Below are positions 1 through 8,394 of a DNA stretch of 37,094 nt, piece by piece. Position 1 is the stretch's first letter. Each line of letters starts with the position of its first letter. The notes beneath the pieces were generated by a model, which saw nothing but the letters and a program-made list of their open reading frames with translations, was not told the DNA's origin and did no database searches. The position numbers and the translations under genes were made by a program. This stretch comes from Gemmatimonadota bacterium (GTDB lineage: Bacteria; Gemmatimonadota; Gemmatimonadetes; Gemmatimonadales; GWC2-71-9): assembly GCA_003222055.1 (NCBI GenBank), contig QHUT01000087.1, positions 1 through 37,094 of the forward strand, in the 5' to 3' direction.

Positions 1-2169
1 ACGCTCCGGAGCGAGCGCCACGGTGACACGCTGGTGGTGTACCCGGCGCGACCAGTCGCCTTTCACGACAGCGTGCGCTGCGTGATCGACTACCACGCGC
101 CGCTCGAGAACGGCAAGGGCCTGACGTTCATCCAACCTGAGGGTCAGTCGCACCGACCCCAGCAGATCTGGAGTCAGGGGGAGGACCACAACAATCACTA
201 CTGGTTCCCGACCTACGACTTCCCCAACGACAAGATGACCTGGGAGCTCGTCGCCACCGTACCCCCGGAGTACACGGTGGTCTCGAACGGCCGGCTGGTG
301 GGCGACCGCAAGCTGCCGGGCGGATCGCACAGCGTCACCTGGCGTCAGGATCTGCCGAGCTCCACGTATCTCGTGTCCCTGATCGTCGCGCCACTCGTGA
401 AGGTGCCGGACCGCTGGCACGGGATTCCGGTGGACTACTACGTCTATCACGCCGACTCCAGCCGCGCCCAGCGGCTGTTCGCCGTTACCCCGGACATGAT
501 CGACATGTACTCGCGCCTGACCGGGCTCCCGTATCCCTGGGCCAAGTACGCCCAGACCACGGTGGCGGACTTTTTCGGCGGGATGGAAAACGTCAGCGCG
601 ACGACCCTCGTCGACTGGCTCCCCGACGAGCGGGCGTACCTCGACCGGCCCTGGTATCAGTGGATCCTGATCCCGCACGAGCTCGCCCACCAGTGGTTCG
701 GCGACTACGTCACCACCGAGAACTGGGCGAACATGTGGCTGAATGAAGGATTCGCCGAGTTCATGCCGGGTCAGTACTGGGGCGCGAAGCTCGGCCGCCA
801 CGCGGCGGACGATTACTACCTCGACGAGTACCGCCAGTATCTCGAGATCGACGCCCGGCGCCGCATGCCGCTCGCCGCCCTCGGCTCGAACAACATCTAT
901 CCCAAGGGCGCGCTGGTGCTCCGCATGCTGCGCGACTACCTGGGCCCGGAGCGGTTCTGGGCCTCGCTGCATCTCTATCTCGCGCGCCACGCGCTCGGCA
1001 ACGCGACCAGCGACGATCTGCGCCAAGCCGTGCTGGACGCGACGGGCGAAAACCTCGACGGGTTCTGGAGCGAGTGGATCTATGGCGCGGGGCATCCCGC
1101 TTTCACCGTCACCGCGGCATACGACACGGCGGCCCGGACCCTCGCGCTCAGCGTGAAGCAGACCCAGGGCGACAGTGCGGCGCGCGACACCACGGGTCCG
1201 CGCTACCGGACGGCGGCGGTGTTCCACATGCCGCTGACCATCCGGGTCGGCACGTCCGCGAGTGACGTCGTGCGGAGTGTGCAGCTCACGGCGCGCGAGC
1301 AGACCGTCTCGTTTCCGGGGCTCGCCGGCCCGCCCACCATGGTCGTGTTCGACGACGGTAACACGATCCTGAAGGAGCTCACGTTCGATCAGCCCACGTC
1401 CTGGCTCGCGACCCAGCTCGAGCGCGACGCCGACTTGTGGAACCGCGAGTGGGTGATCGAGGAGCTCGCCAAGCGTCCGGCCGACGCCACCGCACTGGCC
1501 GCGCTCGCCCGGGCCGCCACGTCGGCCGACTACTTCCTCACCCGAGCCCAGGCTGCGGAGGCGCTGGCGCGATTCCCCGCGGCGGGCGCCGCGGCACCGC
1601 TCGCCACGGCCCTCCGCGATAGCTCCGCGCAGGTGCGGCGCGCCGCCATCACGGCGCTGGGCGGCGTCGGCGGGGCGCGCACGGCCGAGCTGGCGCGCAC
1701 GATATGGCGCACCGACACGAGCTACGAGACGCGGGCCGCCGCGCTCACCGCCCTCGTTGCCGCCGATTCGAGCGCGCGCGACAGCGCCGTGGCGTGGGGC
1801 CTCGGCGCGGCCTCGTACCAGAACGTGATCCAGCAAGCGGCGTATCGTGTGATCGCGCAAACGGGAGATACCGGCGCGATCCCGCAGCTCGAGACGCTAC
1901 TCGGCTCGGACCGCTTCCCCGCTCACGTGCTCGCCGCGCTCGCGGCACGCGGCAGCGCCCATGCGCTCAATCTGATCGCCGCGCACCTGGACGACGAGCG
2001 GCCCCAAGTGCGCCGCTGGACCGTGGAGGCGTTCCAATTCACGCTCCCGCGCGAGCTCGCCATCCCCCGTCTCAAGGCCGCCCTGGCCGCGCTGGTCCAC
2101 CGGGATGCGAAGCAGCGTGTACAAGCGGCGCTCCAGCGGCTCGAAAAGCCGGCGTCGGAGGAAGAGTAG
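1..2169 (+). CDS. M1 family zinc aminopeptidase, C-terminal HEAT-like repeats (5' truncated)
   Basis: The reading frame is open to the first base, so the N-terminus lies outside the window. The GTG at 34 is only the first possible start codon and not a credible start. Numbering from that codon, GGMEN (182-186) is the substrate-binding loop of M1 peptidases and HELAH (215-219), followed by NEGFAEF, is the zinc site HExxH-x18-E. The enzyme should remove N-terminal residues from peptides. After the catalytic part, residues about 470-705 form Ala/Leu/Arg-rich helical pairs that look like HEAT repeats, an arrangement seen in some bacterial M1 proteins. The neighbour at 2174 is convergent, only 4 nt away, with no visible terminator between them. 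Because the N-terminus is missing, a signal peptide cannot be judged, though export is likely by family. Confidence 0.93.
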   Translation, partial: TLRSERHGDTLVVYPARPVAFHDSVRCVIDYHAPLENGKGLTFIQPEGQSHRPQQIWSQGEDHNNHYWFPTYDFPNDKMTWELVATVPPEYTVVSNGRLVGDRKLPGGSHSVTWRQDLPSSTYLVSLIVAPLVKVPDRWHGIPVDYYVYHADSSRAQRLFAVTPDMIDMYSRLTGLPYPWAKYAQTTVADFFGGMENVSATTLVDWLPDERAYLDRPWYQWILIPHELAHQWFGDYVTTENWANMWLNEGFAEFMPGQYWGAKLGRHAADDYYLDEYRQYLEIDARRRMPLAALGSNNIYPKGALVLRMLRDYLGPERFWASLHLYLARHALGNATSDDLRQAVLDATGENLDGFWSEWIYGAGHPAFTVTAAYDTAARTLALSVKQTQGDSAARDTTGPRYRTAAVFHMPLTIRVGTSASDVVRSVQLTAREQTVSFPGLAGPPTMVVFDDGNTILKELTFDQPTSWLATQLERDADLWNREWVIEELAKRPADATALAALARAATSADYFLTRAQAAEALARFPAAGAAAPLATALRDSSAQVRRAAITALGGVGGARTAELARTIWRTDTSYETRAAALTALVAADSSARDSAVAWGLGAASYQNVIQQAAYRVIAQTGDTGAIPQLETLLGSDRFPAHVLAALAARGSAHALNLIAAHLDDERPQVRRWTVEAFQFTLPRELAIPRLKAALAALVHRDAKQRVQAALQRLEKPASEEE

Positions 2170-2173
2170 AGGG

Positions 2174-3523
2174 CTAGGAGGGGGCTGCTTCTCGGCGGGC
2201 CGCGCTGCCCCGCGACCAGTAGAGCGGCAGTCCGGCAAGAATCAGCACCGCGCTCATCGCGGCGTCTGCGGGCTGCTCGCGAGCCGTGTTGAACACCAGC
2301 CAGAGCGAAAACACAATGAAGACGATCGGGGTAACCGGGTAGCCCCAGGTCTTGTACGGCCGGGGCAGGTCCGGGGCACGGCGGCGCAGTCGGATCACCG
2401 CCCCGCAGGACATCGCGTAGAACACGAACTCCGCGAGCACCACGTAGGTGAACAGCCGGTTGTAGGAGTCCTTCCACGAGGGCTCGGTCGAGATGAGCGT
2501 CAGTGCGATCGAAATGACGCCCTGCACGACCAGTGACGGCACGGGCGTGAGAAATCGCGCGTGGACGCCGCCCAGCCAGCCGGGCAGCAGGCCGTCGCGG
2601 GCCATCGCGTACGGGACGCGCGCCGCCGTCAGGACGATCCCGTTGTTCGAGCCGATGGTGGCAATCATGATCGCCGCCGCGACCAGCCCCGCACCCGCAT
2701 GTCCCAGCGTCACCTGCGCCGCGTCCGAGGCGACGAGCGACGAGCCCGCCATCCTGGCGGGCGACAGTACATAGGCGAAAGACGCCGTGACCAGGCAGTA
2801 CAGCGCGGCGCCGATGAGCGTCGACAGCACGATGGACCGGGGCACGTTCCGTTCCGGGTCTTTCACCTCGCCCCCGACGTAGGTGACCTCGATCCAGCCG
2901 TCGTAGGCCCAGAGCACGGCCACGAGCGCGACCCCGAACGACGCGATCTGACGGCCCAGCGGGGCGTCGGACCAGAGCGGGGCCAGGTTCGCGACGCTCC
3001 CCCCCGGCAGCACGAATCCCACGACGATGAGGACGGCGAGTAGGCCCATCTTGGTCAGGGTGAGCACGTTCTGCGTGATGGCCCCGAGCCTGACCCCGAG
3101 CGAGTTGAGCACGGTGAGTCCGACGATCGACACGACGGCCACCGTCTTGATGCCGCCGTCGCCGAGCGGCACGAAGAACCCAAGGTACGTCGCGAACCCC
3201 AGCGCGATCGCGGCGATGGACGCCGGGTTGATCACCACGCCGCTGGTCCATCCGTAGAGAAATCCCCACACGGGCCCGTAGGCCTCGCGCAGGTACACGT
3301 AGATCCCGCCGGCCTTCGGCATCGCGGCGCCGAGCTCCGCCACCGACAGGGCGCCGAGCAGCGACACGCCGCCGCCCGCGACCCACACCAGAATACTGGG
3401 CAGCGAGGCGTGCAGTTCGAGGGCGATGGCGCTCGGGACGATGAAAATGGCCGACGCGATGATCGTCCCGACGTTGATCATGGTCGAGTCGAGCAGTCCG
3501 AGCTGTCGCTTGAGCTCGGGCAT
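2174..3523 (-). CDS. APC-superfamily amino acid permease
   Basis: A 449-residue hydrophobic protein with about 12 predicted membrane segments. It begins with the APC-type first helix (the GTIIASAIF region, corresponding to the unwound GxGIF segment that binds the substrate carboxylate and amine). The later PYxxARDGLLP and PRPYKTWGYP motifs are typical of the LAT/amino acid-polyamine-organocation branch. It should import or exchange amino acids or related amines across the inner membrane. The ATG at 3523 overlaps the TGA of the upstream Rieske oxygenase gene (ATGA), so the two are translationally coupled. Longer versions of this frame read through the neighbour's coding region and are not real. 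Substrate unknown; the Rieske and P1-peptidase partners suggest an unusual amino acid, peptide-derived amine or betaine. Confidence 0.92.
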   Translation of the reverse strand: MPELKRQLGLLDSTMINVGTIIASAIFIVPSAIALELHASLPSILVWVAGGGVSLLGALSVAELGAAMPKAGGIYVYLREAYGPVWGFLYGWTSGVVINPASIAAIALGFATYLGFFVPLGDGGIKTVAVVSIVGLTVLNSLGVRLGAITQNVLTLTKMGLLAVLIVVGFVLPGGSVANLAPLWSDAPLGRQIASFGVALVAVLWAYDGWIEVTYVGGEVKDPERNVPRSIVLSTLIGAALYCLVTASFAYVLSPARMAGSSLVASDAAQVTLGHAGAGLVAAAIMIATIGSNNGIVLTAARVPYAMARDGLLPGWLGGVHARFLTPVPSLVVQGVISIALTLISTEPSWKDSYNRLFTYVVLAEFVFYAMSCGAVIRLRRRAPDLPRPYKTWGYPVTPIVFIVFSLWLVFNTAREQPADAAMSAVLILAGLPLYWSRGSAARREAAPS

Positions 3524-4620
3524 CAGCGCTTGAGCCAAGCGCGGTAGGCGGTCTTCAGGAGCTTCTGGAAGTGGTAGACGCCCTCCTCGAACCGTACGGA
3601 GAACCGACCTTTGTCGTACGCGCGCGACGTGAGCCCGCGCTGCACCCGCTCGCAGATCTCGGCGTCTTCCTGTTGCACCTTGTCCGAAAAGGCGATGTCC
3701 GCCTCGATGCGCCGCTGTGCCGCGGGCGACGTCACGTCGTCGTAGTAATAGCGGAAAACCACCTTGCAGCGATCCGGCGCGACGGGGAGCACGACGTTCG
3801 ACTGCAGGCGGCCCGGCACCACGTTCAGCATCAGGTTGGGAAAGATCTGGTAGTACAAGGCATCGCCGCCGCCCGCCGTGTACACGTTGCGGTCGTCGGT
3901 GAGCGGACCGACCTGGACCGAGTACCAGTCGTGCACCTCGGTGACGTAGCCCTCGTAGTCGTACAGCGTGTACAGCTCGGGGTGGACGTAGGGCACGTGG
4001 TAGCCTTCGAGATAGTTGTCGACGTACACCTTCCAGTTGGCCCGCACGTCGTAATCGATCCGGCGCGCGAAGCGGAGGGCCCCGAGGCGCGTCGGCGCGA
4101 TGCGCTCGCGGATGCCCTTCAGGTGGCCCTCCAGCGGTTTCGGTCGCTCGGCCAGGCTCACGAACACGAGCCCCTCCCACTCCGCGAGGTGCACGGGCGT
4201 GAGCCCGTAGTTGCGCTTGTCGAACAGCTCCACCCGATTGAAATGCGGCACGCCGCGCAGCATCCCGTCCAGCCGATAGGTCCAGCCGTGATACTTGCAG
4301 ATGAGCATGTCGGCGTTGCCGTCTTTCATCGCGAGCGGCCCGCCGCGGTGGCGGCACACGTTGTAGAACGCCCGCAGCGCGCCGTCCGCGCCCCGTACCA
4401 CGATGATCGGCTGCTCCGCCACGTCCGTCACGATGTGATCGCCGGGGCGTGCCAGCTGGTGCGCGTCGGCCACGTACTGCCACGTGGTGGCGAACACCGC
4501 GTCACGGTCGAGCTCGTGCACGCGCGGGTCGGTATACCACGCCGAAGGAATCGTCTCGGCGCGCGCCAGGGGACGGACGCGCAGATCGGCCGGTCGGACC
4601 AGCGACCGCGCCGACGTCAC
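3523..4620 (-). CDS. Rieske [2Fe-2S] ring-hydroxylating-type oxygenase, alpha subunit
   Basis: A 365-residue protein of usual length for single-type alpha subunits. The Rieske centre is C89-x-H91 ... C108-xx-H111. The mononuclear iron site is H208 and H213 (in EGYHVPYVH), with D319 in QQEDAEICERVQRG as the likely third ligand. The residue three before H208, which bridges the two metal centres between subunits, is Glu205; most ring hydroxylases have Asp, while carnitine oxygenase CntA has Glu. The C-terminal pattern also resembles the CntA/choline monooxygenase/glycine betaine demethylase group, so N-demethylation or C-N cleavage of a quaternary amine is more likely than arene dioxygenation (inference). 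The GTG at 4620 overlaps the TGA of the upstream peptidase gene (GTGA). No reductase gene is in the window, so electrons must come from a partner encoded elsewhere. Confidence 0.9.
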   Translation of the reverse strand: MTSARSLVRPADLRVRPLARAETIPSAWYTDPRVHELDRDAVFATTWQYVADAHQLARPGDHIVTDVAEQPIIVVRGADGALRAFYNVCRHRGGPLAMKDGNADMLICKYHGWTYRLDGMLRGVPHFNRVELFDKRNYGLTPVHLAEWEGLVFVSLAERPKPLEGHLKGIRERIAPTRLGALRFARRIDYDVRANWKVYVDNYLEGYHVPYVHPELYTLYDYEGYVTEVHDWYSVQVGPLTDDRNVYTAGGGDALYYQIFPNLMLNVVPGRLQSNVVLPVAPDRCKVVFRYYYDDVTSPAAQRRIEADIAFSDKVQQEDAEICERVQRGLTSRAYDKGRFSVRFEEGVYHFQKLLKTAYRAWLKR

Positions 4621-5798
4621 GGATTCAGCCGGTTGTACTTGCGCAGCACCTCCCGCAGCCGGTCGTGCGGCAGCGCGAACACCGTGAGATCGTCGGCGCC
4701 GGTCATCGTCTCGGCGGCGAGCATCGCGTTGACGATCGCCTCCTCGGTCGCCTGCACGGTGGCCTCGAACAGCGGCGTGATGCGCTCGTCGGGAGCCATG
4801 ACGATGCGCGCCAGCCCGGAATCCCGGGAGGCGTGGGGGTTCGCGGTCGAGAACGCGATGAAGATGTCGCCCGACGAGTGCGCCGCGAGCCCTCCCATCC
4901 GACCCACGCCGAGGGCGGCGCGCTTGGCCATCCGCTTGAGCTGGTGCGGGAGCAGCGGGGCATCGGTCGCCACGACGATGATGATCGAGCCCACGTCGTC
5001 GGCGAGCCGCGCATCGCGCGCCGACCGTCCCCCGGCGCACGGCGCGCGGCATGGCATCAGGTCGGGGATCTCGCGGCCCACCGGCACGCCGGCGATGCGC
5101 AGCGGCGCACGGGCGCCGTAGTTGCACTGCACCAGGACCCCGACGGTATAGCCCTCGCCCGCGAGGCGCCGCGACGCGGTGCCGATCCCTCCCTTGAAGC
5201 GGTTGCAGACCATCCCCGTGCCGCCGCCTACGCTCCCTTCCGCCACCGGCCCGGCGCGCGCGCTGTCCATGGCCGCCCACGCGTCCTCTGTCGTGACGTG
5301 AAACCCGTTGATGTCGTTCAAGCCCCCGTCCCACGTCTCGGCCACCACCGGCAGCGACCACTCGTCGTGGAGCATGCGGCCCTGTCGCACCACCCATTGG
5401 ATCACGGCGTCACGCACCACGCCCACCGAGTGGGTATTGGTGATCATCACGGGTCCCCACAGGAACCCCGATTCCTCGACCCATGTGGTCCCGGTCATCT
5501 CGCCGTTGCCGTTCATGGCGAACCAGCCGGCGAATACGGGGTCGTCCGAAGCCTTGCCACGCGGGAAGATCGCGGTGACGCCCGTGCGCACGGGACCCTT
5601 GCCCACCACCAGCTTGCCCCCGCCGGCGATCAGCGTCCGGTGCCCGACCTCGACGCCGGCGACGTCGGTGATGGCGTCGAGGGGGCCGGGCGCTCCCTCG
5701 AAGGGGATGCCGAGGTCCCGGCCGCGCTCGCGACGCTGCGCCGGCGCTGCGGTGAGGGTCGCGGCACTGAGCGCGAGGAGCAGCGCGTGAACTTTCAT
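4617..5798 (-). CDS. P1 family (DmpA/BapA-type) self-processing aminopeptidase, secreted
   Basis: A 393-residue Ntn-hydrolase-like peptidase. It has the family's GGGTGM(V)CNRFKGGIGTASR region and the self-cleavage site DDVGS-III, where Gly270-Ser271 should be cut so that Ser271 becomes the N-terminal nucleophile of the small subunit; TDAPLLPHQL follows, as in DmpA. Family members release N-terminal D- or beta-amino acids or act on amides. I place the start at the ATG at 5798 because it opens a clear signal peptide (basic M-K-V-H, then a Leu/Ala core ending near APAQ). An upstream in-frame extension to 5852 would spoil this. It is the first gene of a coupled trio with the Rieske oxygenase and permease. 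Confidence 0.9.
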   Translation of the reverse strand: MKVHALLLALSAATLTAAPAQRRERGRDLGIPFEGAPGPLDAITDVAGVEVGHRTLIAGGGKLVVGKGPVRTGVTAIFPRGKASDDPVFAGWFAMNGNGEMTGTTWVEESGFLWGPVMITNTHSVGVVRDAVIQWVVRQGRMLHDEWSLPVVAETWDGGLNDINGFHVTTEDAWAAMDSARAGPVAEGSVGGGTGMVCNRFKGGIGTASRRLAGEGYTVGVLVQCNYGARAPLRIAGVPVGREIPDLMPCRAPCAGGRSARDARLADDVGSIIIVVATDAPLLPHQLKRMAKRAALGVGRMGGLAAHSSGDIFIAFSTANPHASRDSGLARIVMAPDERITPLFEATVQATEEAIVNAMLAAETMTGADDLTVFALPHDRLREVLRKYNRLNP

Positions 5799-5883
5799 CC
5801 GCCCGGTCCGTAAGGGTGGGCTAGGATAACCGGCCGTCCGAGAGCGCCGCAAGCCGCGCCACGAGCAGCGCCCCGACCAGCGA

Positions 5884-5891
5884 TAGATTTG
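5884..5891 (+). promoter_or_regulatory. TAnnTTTG promoter-like box upstream of CPBP protease
   Basis: TAGATTTG ends 8 nt before the ATG at 5900 and is an exact match to the -7 element TAnnTTTG known from Bacteroidota housekeeping promoters. I see no clear -33 TTTG partner. If real, the transcript would be almost leaderless. Confidence 0.4.
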
Positions 5892-5899
5892 TTGACCCT

Positions 5900-6643
5900 A
5901 TGACCGCGCCGTTCTCCGCTCCGAGCTCCTATTGGCAGGCGAGCCGGGCGCCCCGCTACAGCCTGTCGTTCGCGCTGCCGCTGCTGCTGTTCTATCAGGT
6001 GCTCGCCGTGCTGCTGGCGCACGGCACGCGCTCGGTCCGGAACGGCGCCGACGTCATCCTGCAGACCCTGTTCGTCGCGGTCGCGGGCTCCTGGGGCCCG
6101 CTCGTGTTCATGGTCTGCCTGATGGGCGTCGGGATGTGGTTGGTGACCCGCGATCTGCATAACGGCTCGCGGCTCCGGGCGCGCGTCTTCTGCGGTATGC
6201 TGGCCGAATCGCTGCTCTTGGCGCTGCTGTTCGGATTCCTGGTCGGCGGGGTCACGAGTGGGGTACTCGGCGGGTTGCAGATCCTGGCCCGCCCGGCTGG
6301 CGGCGACCTCGACCGCTGGACCCGCCTGATGTTGTCGTTGGGCGCGGGGATTTACGAGGAGCTGCTGTTCCGCGTGCTGCTCGTGGGTGCCCTCGCGGCG
6401 GGAGCGCGCGCCCTGCTCGGCTGGCGCCCCGTCCCGGCGGGCGCCGCGGCCACGCTGCTCGGCGCCGCGATCTTCTCGGCGTTTCACTACATCGGCCCGT
6501 ACGGCGACCGTCTTCAGCTCTATTCGTTCGTGTTTCGCATGGTGGCCGGGCTCTTCTTCTCGGCGTTGTACCTCACGCGCGGGTTCGGGATCACGGCGTG
6601 GACGCATGCATTGTATGACGTGTTCTTGCTGGTGATGCAATAG
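5900..6643 (+). CDS. CPBP (CAAX/Rce1-like) intramembrane metalloprotease
   Basis: A 247-residue membrane protein with about 6-7 hydrophobic helices. It carries the three CPBP/abortive-infection family motifs: EExxxR (E153, E154 and R158 in YEELLFR), FxxxH in FSAFHYIG, and a final HALYD. These residues form the glutamate/histidine active site of Rce1-type proteases. Bacterial members serve in membrane-protein processing, bacteriocin self-immunity or signalling, and the substrate cannot be read from the sequence. It stands alone: divergent from the P1 peptidase, convergent with the CoA ligase across the palindromic repeat at 6647-6746. A TAGATTTG box lies 8 nt upstream of the start. Confidence 0.88.
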   Translation: MTAPFSAPSSYWQASRAPRYSLSFALPLLLFYQVLAVLLAHGTRSVRNGADVILQTLFVAVAGSWGPLVFMVCLMGVGMWLVTRDLHNGSRLRARVFCGMLAESLLLALLFGFLVGGVTSGVLGGLQILARPAGGDLDRWTRLMLSLGAGIYEELLFRVLLVGALAAGARALLGWRPVPAGAAATLLGAAIFSAFHYIGPYGDRLQLYSFVFRMVAGLFFSALYLTRGFGITAWTHALYDVFLLVMQ

Positions 6644-6646
6644 GAT

Positions 6647-6746
6647 AGACGCACAGACGCACAGACGCACAGGGGTGAACAGGTGGTGGAGTCAGTAGGC
6701 CTTCCTCTTCCCCGACTCCTGTTCTCCCCTGTGCGTCTGTGCGTCT
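6647..6746. repeat. Inverted repeat built of AGACGCAC octamers between convergent genes
   Basis: Three tandem copies of AGACGCAC (6647-6670) plus AGGGG are mirrored by an inverted arm. Positions 6655-6675 and 6726-6746 are perfect 21-nt reverse complements. Pairing continues imperfectly inward (GAACAGG...GAGTC against GACTCCTGTTC). The transcript could form a very long hairpin with a roughly 30-nt loop. It sits exactly between two convergent genes, and the TAG stop of the CoA-ligase gene (6747-6745) lies at the end of the right arm. It probably acts as a bidirectional terminator or belongs to a dispersed intergenic repeat family. Confidence 0.75.
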
Positions 6747-8316
6747 AGTCGTGGCCCGTCCTGTCGGTCTGCTTCGCCATCTCTCGAAGTCTAAAGCGTT
6801 GGATCTTCCCGGTGGCCGTCTTCGGCAGCTCGTCGACGAACCGAATCCACCGCGGGTATTTGTAGTGGGCGAGGCGCTGCTTGACGAACGCCTGCAACTC
6901 GGCCTCGAGCGCGGCGCCGGGTGCGTGGCCCCGGGCGAGCACGACGAACGCCACCGGTTTGACGAGCTCGTCCTGGTCCGCGGCGCCGACCACCCCGGCT
7001 TCCACGACCGCCGGATGCTCCACGAGCGCGCCCTCCACCTCCGCCGGCGAGACCCACATCCCACCCGCCTTGATCATGTCGTCGCCCCGCCCGGCATACC
7101 AGAAATAGCCGTCCGCGTCCCGCGTGTACTTGTCGCCGGTGCGCACCCACTCGCCCTGGATCGTCTGCTTGGTGCGCTCGTGCTGGTTCCAGTAGCACGC
7201 GCAGGCGCTGTCGCCCCTCACGAGCAGGTTGCCGATCTCGCCCGCCGGTAGGTCGCGTCCCTCGTCGTCCACGATCCTCGCGTCGTATCCGGGTACGAGC
7301 GTCCCGCTCGACCCGGGACGAACGCGGCCCGGGCGGTTCGCGATGAACTGGTGACACAGCTCGGTCGAGCCGATGCCGTCGAGGATCTCGATCCCGAAGC
7401 GCTCGAGCCAGCGCTCGTAGATGGCCTTCGGCAGGGGCTCGCCCGCGGAGATGCACAGGCGCACCGAGCGCAGGTCGTAGGTCCGGTCGGCGTCCGGCAG
7501 CTGCAGCATGGCTGCGTACGCCGTTGGCACGGCGAAGAACAGCGTGGGACGCTCTCGCGTGATCACGTCGAACACTTTGGCGGGCTCGGGACGGCCCGGA
7601 AACAGCAGGGTCGTGGCCCCGACGTGGAACGGGAAGTACAGGGCGTTGCCCAGTCCATAGGCGAAGAACAGCTTCGCCACCGAGAACGTGCGGTCGTCCG
7701 GCCCGATCTCGAGCACGTGCCGGCCGAACGCTTCACAGCACACCTGCATGTCGTGATGCAGGTGCACCGCCGCTTTGGGGGTCCCGGTCGTACCGGACGT
7801 GTACAGCCAGAAGGCAACGTCGTCCTTGGTTGTCTCGGCCGGCGCGAGCTCCGGGCTCTCGGCACCCACGAGGTCGTCGTACGACAGCTCGCCCGCGGAC
7901 GCCCGACCGGCGACCACGACGTGCTGCAGCGCCGGCGCCCGCAACCGGGCCTCCGCGAGCGCCGGCGCCAGGGCCTCGCCCACGATCGCCACCTCCGCCC
8001 GGCTATCTCTCAGGATGTATTCGTAGTCGCGCGGCTTGAGCAGCGTGTTGGTGGGGATCGGGACGGCTCCGATCTTGAGCGTGCCCCAGAAACTCCAGAC
8101 AAACTGCGGTGAGTCGTGGAGCAGGAGCATGACCCGCTGCTCCCGTTGCACGCCGAGCCGCCGCAGCGCGTTGCCGAGCCGGTTGGCGCCCGCCGCCACG
8201 TCCCCGTAGGTGAGGCGGCGCCCCTCGTGGATCACGGCGAGCCGCGCGGCCCGGCCTTCGGCAATGTGGCGGTCGACGAACCATGTAGCAGCGTTGTATT
8301 CGCGGGGCATCTCCAC
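6745..8316 (-). CDS. Benzoate-CoA ligase family AMP-forming acyl-CoA synthetase
   Basis: A 523-residue ANL-superfamily enzyme. The P-loop-like YTSGTTGTPK is at 172-181. The TFSVAKLFFAYGLGN stretch is characteristic of benzoate-CoA ligases, followed by the GSTE motif, the GEWVRTGDKY hinge region and the C-terminal catalytic lysine K504 in TATGKIQRF. It should activate an aromatic or short-chain carboxylate to the CoA thioester through an acyl-adenylate. Start uncertain: the GTG at 8316 and the ATG at 8310 are two codons apart, and GGAG lies directly against the ATG, so neither has ideal spacing. No aromatic degradation genes are adjacent, so the substrate is open. The stop codon lies in the palindromic repeat. 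Confidence 0.9.
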   Translation of the reverse strand: MEMPREYNAATWFVDRHIAEGRAARLAVIHEGRRLTYGDVAAGANRLGNALRRLGVQREQRVMLLLHDSPQFVWSFWGTLKIGAVPIPTNTLLKPRDYEYILRDSRAEVAIVGEALAPALAEARLRAPALQHVVVAGRASAGELSYDDLVGAESPELAPAETTKDDVAFWLYTSGTTGTPKAAVHLHHDMQVCCEAFGRHVLEIGPDDRTFSVAKLFFAYGLGNALYFPFHVGATTLLFPGRPEPAKVFDVITRERPTLFFAVPTAYAAMLQLPDADRTYDLRSVRLCISAGEPLPKAIYERWLERFGIEILDGIGSTELCHQFIANRPGRVRPGSSGTLVPGYDARIVDDEGRDLPAGEIGNLLVRGDSACACYWNQHERTKQTIQGEWVRTGDKYTRDADGYFWYAGRGDDMIKAGGMWVSPAEVEGALVEHPAVVEAGVVGAADQDELVKPVAFVVLARGHAPGAALEAELQAFVKQRLAHYKYPRWIRFVDELPKTATGKIQRFRLREMAKQTDRTGHD

Positions 8317-8375
8317 GCGGCGATGTTAGCCGCGCGCACGGCCACGTCAAGCTCGCGCATGGGAAGCGGCCCTCG

Positions 8376-8383
8376 TAGCTTGC
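8376..8383 (+). promoter_or_regulatory. TAnnTT promoter-like box before GWxTD-like gene
   Basis: TAGCTTGC lies 11 nt before the ATG at 8395, with a GGGGA Shine-Dalgarno-like run in between. It belongs to the same class of box as those at 5884, 18561, 18631, 29275 and 30216. Confidence 0.3.
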
Positions 8384-8394
8384 ACGGGGACACC

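Noticed and set aside
3571-5121. A 516-codon plus-strand frame opposite the Rieske oxygenase and P1 peptidase
   Set aside because: It mirrors the codon pattern of genes with clear catalytic motifs, so it is a shadow.
6647-6746. CRISPR array at the octamer repeats
   Set aside because: Repeats are contiguous 8-mers and their inverse, with no spacers of regular length and no cas genes in the window.
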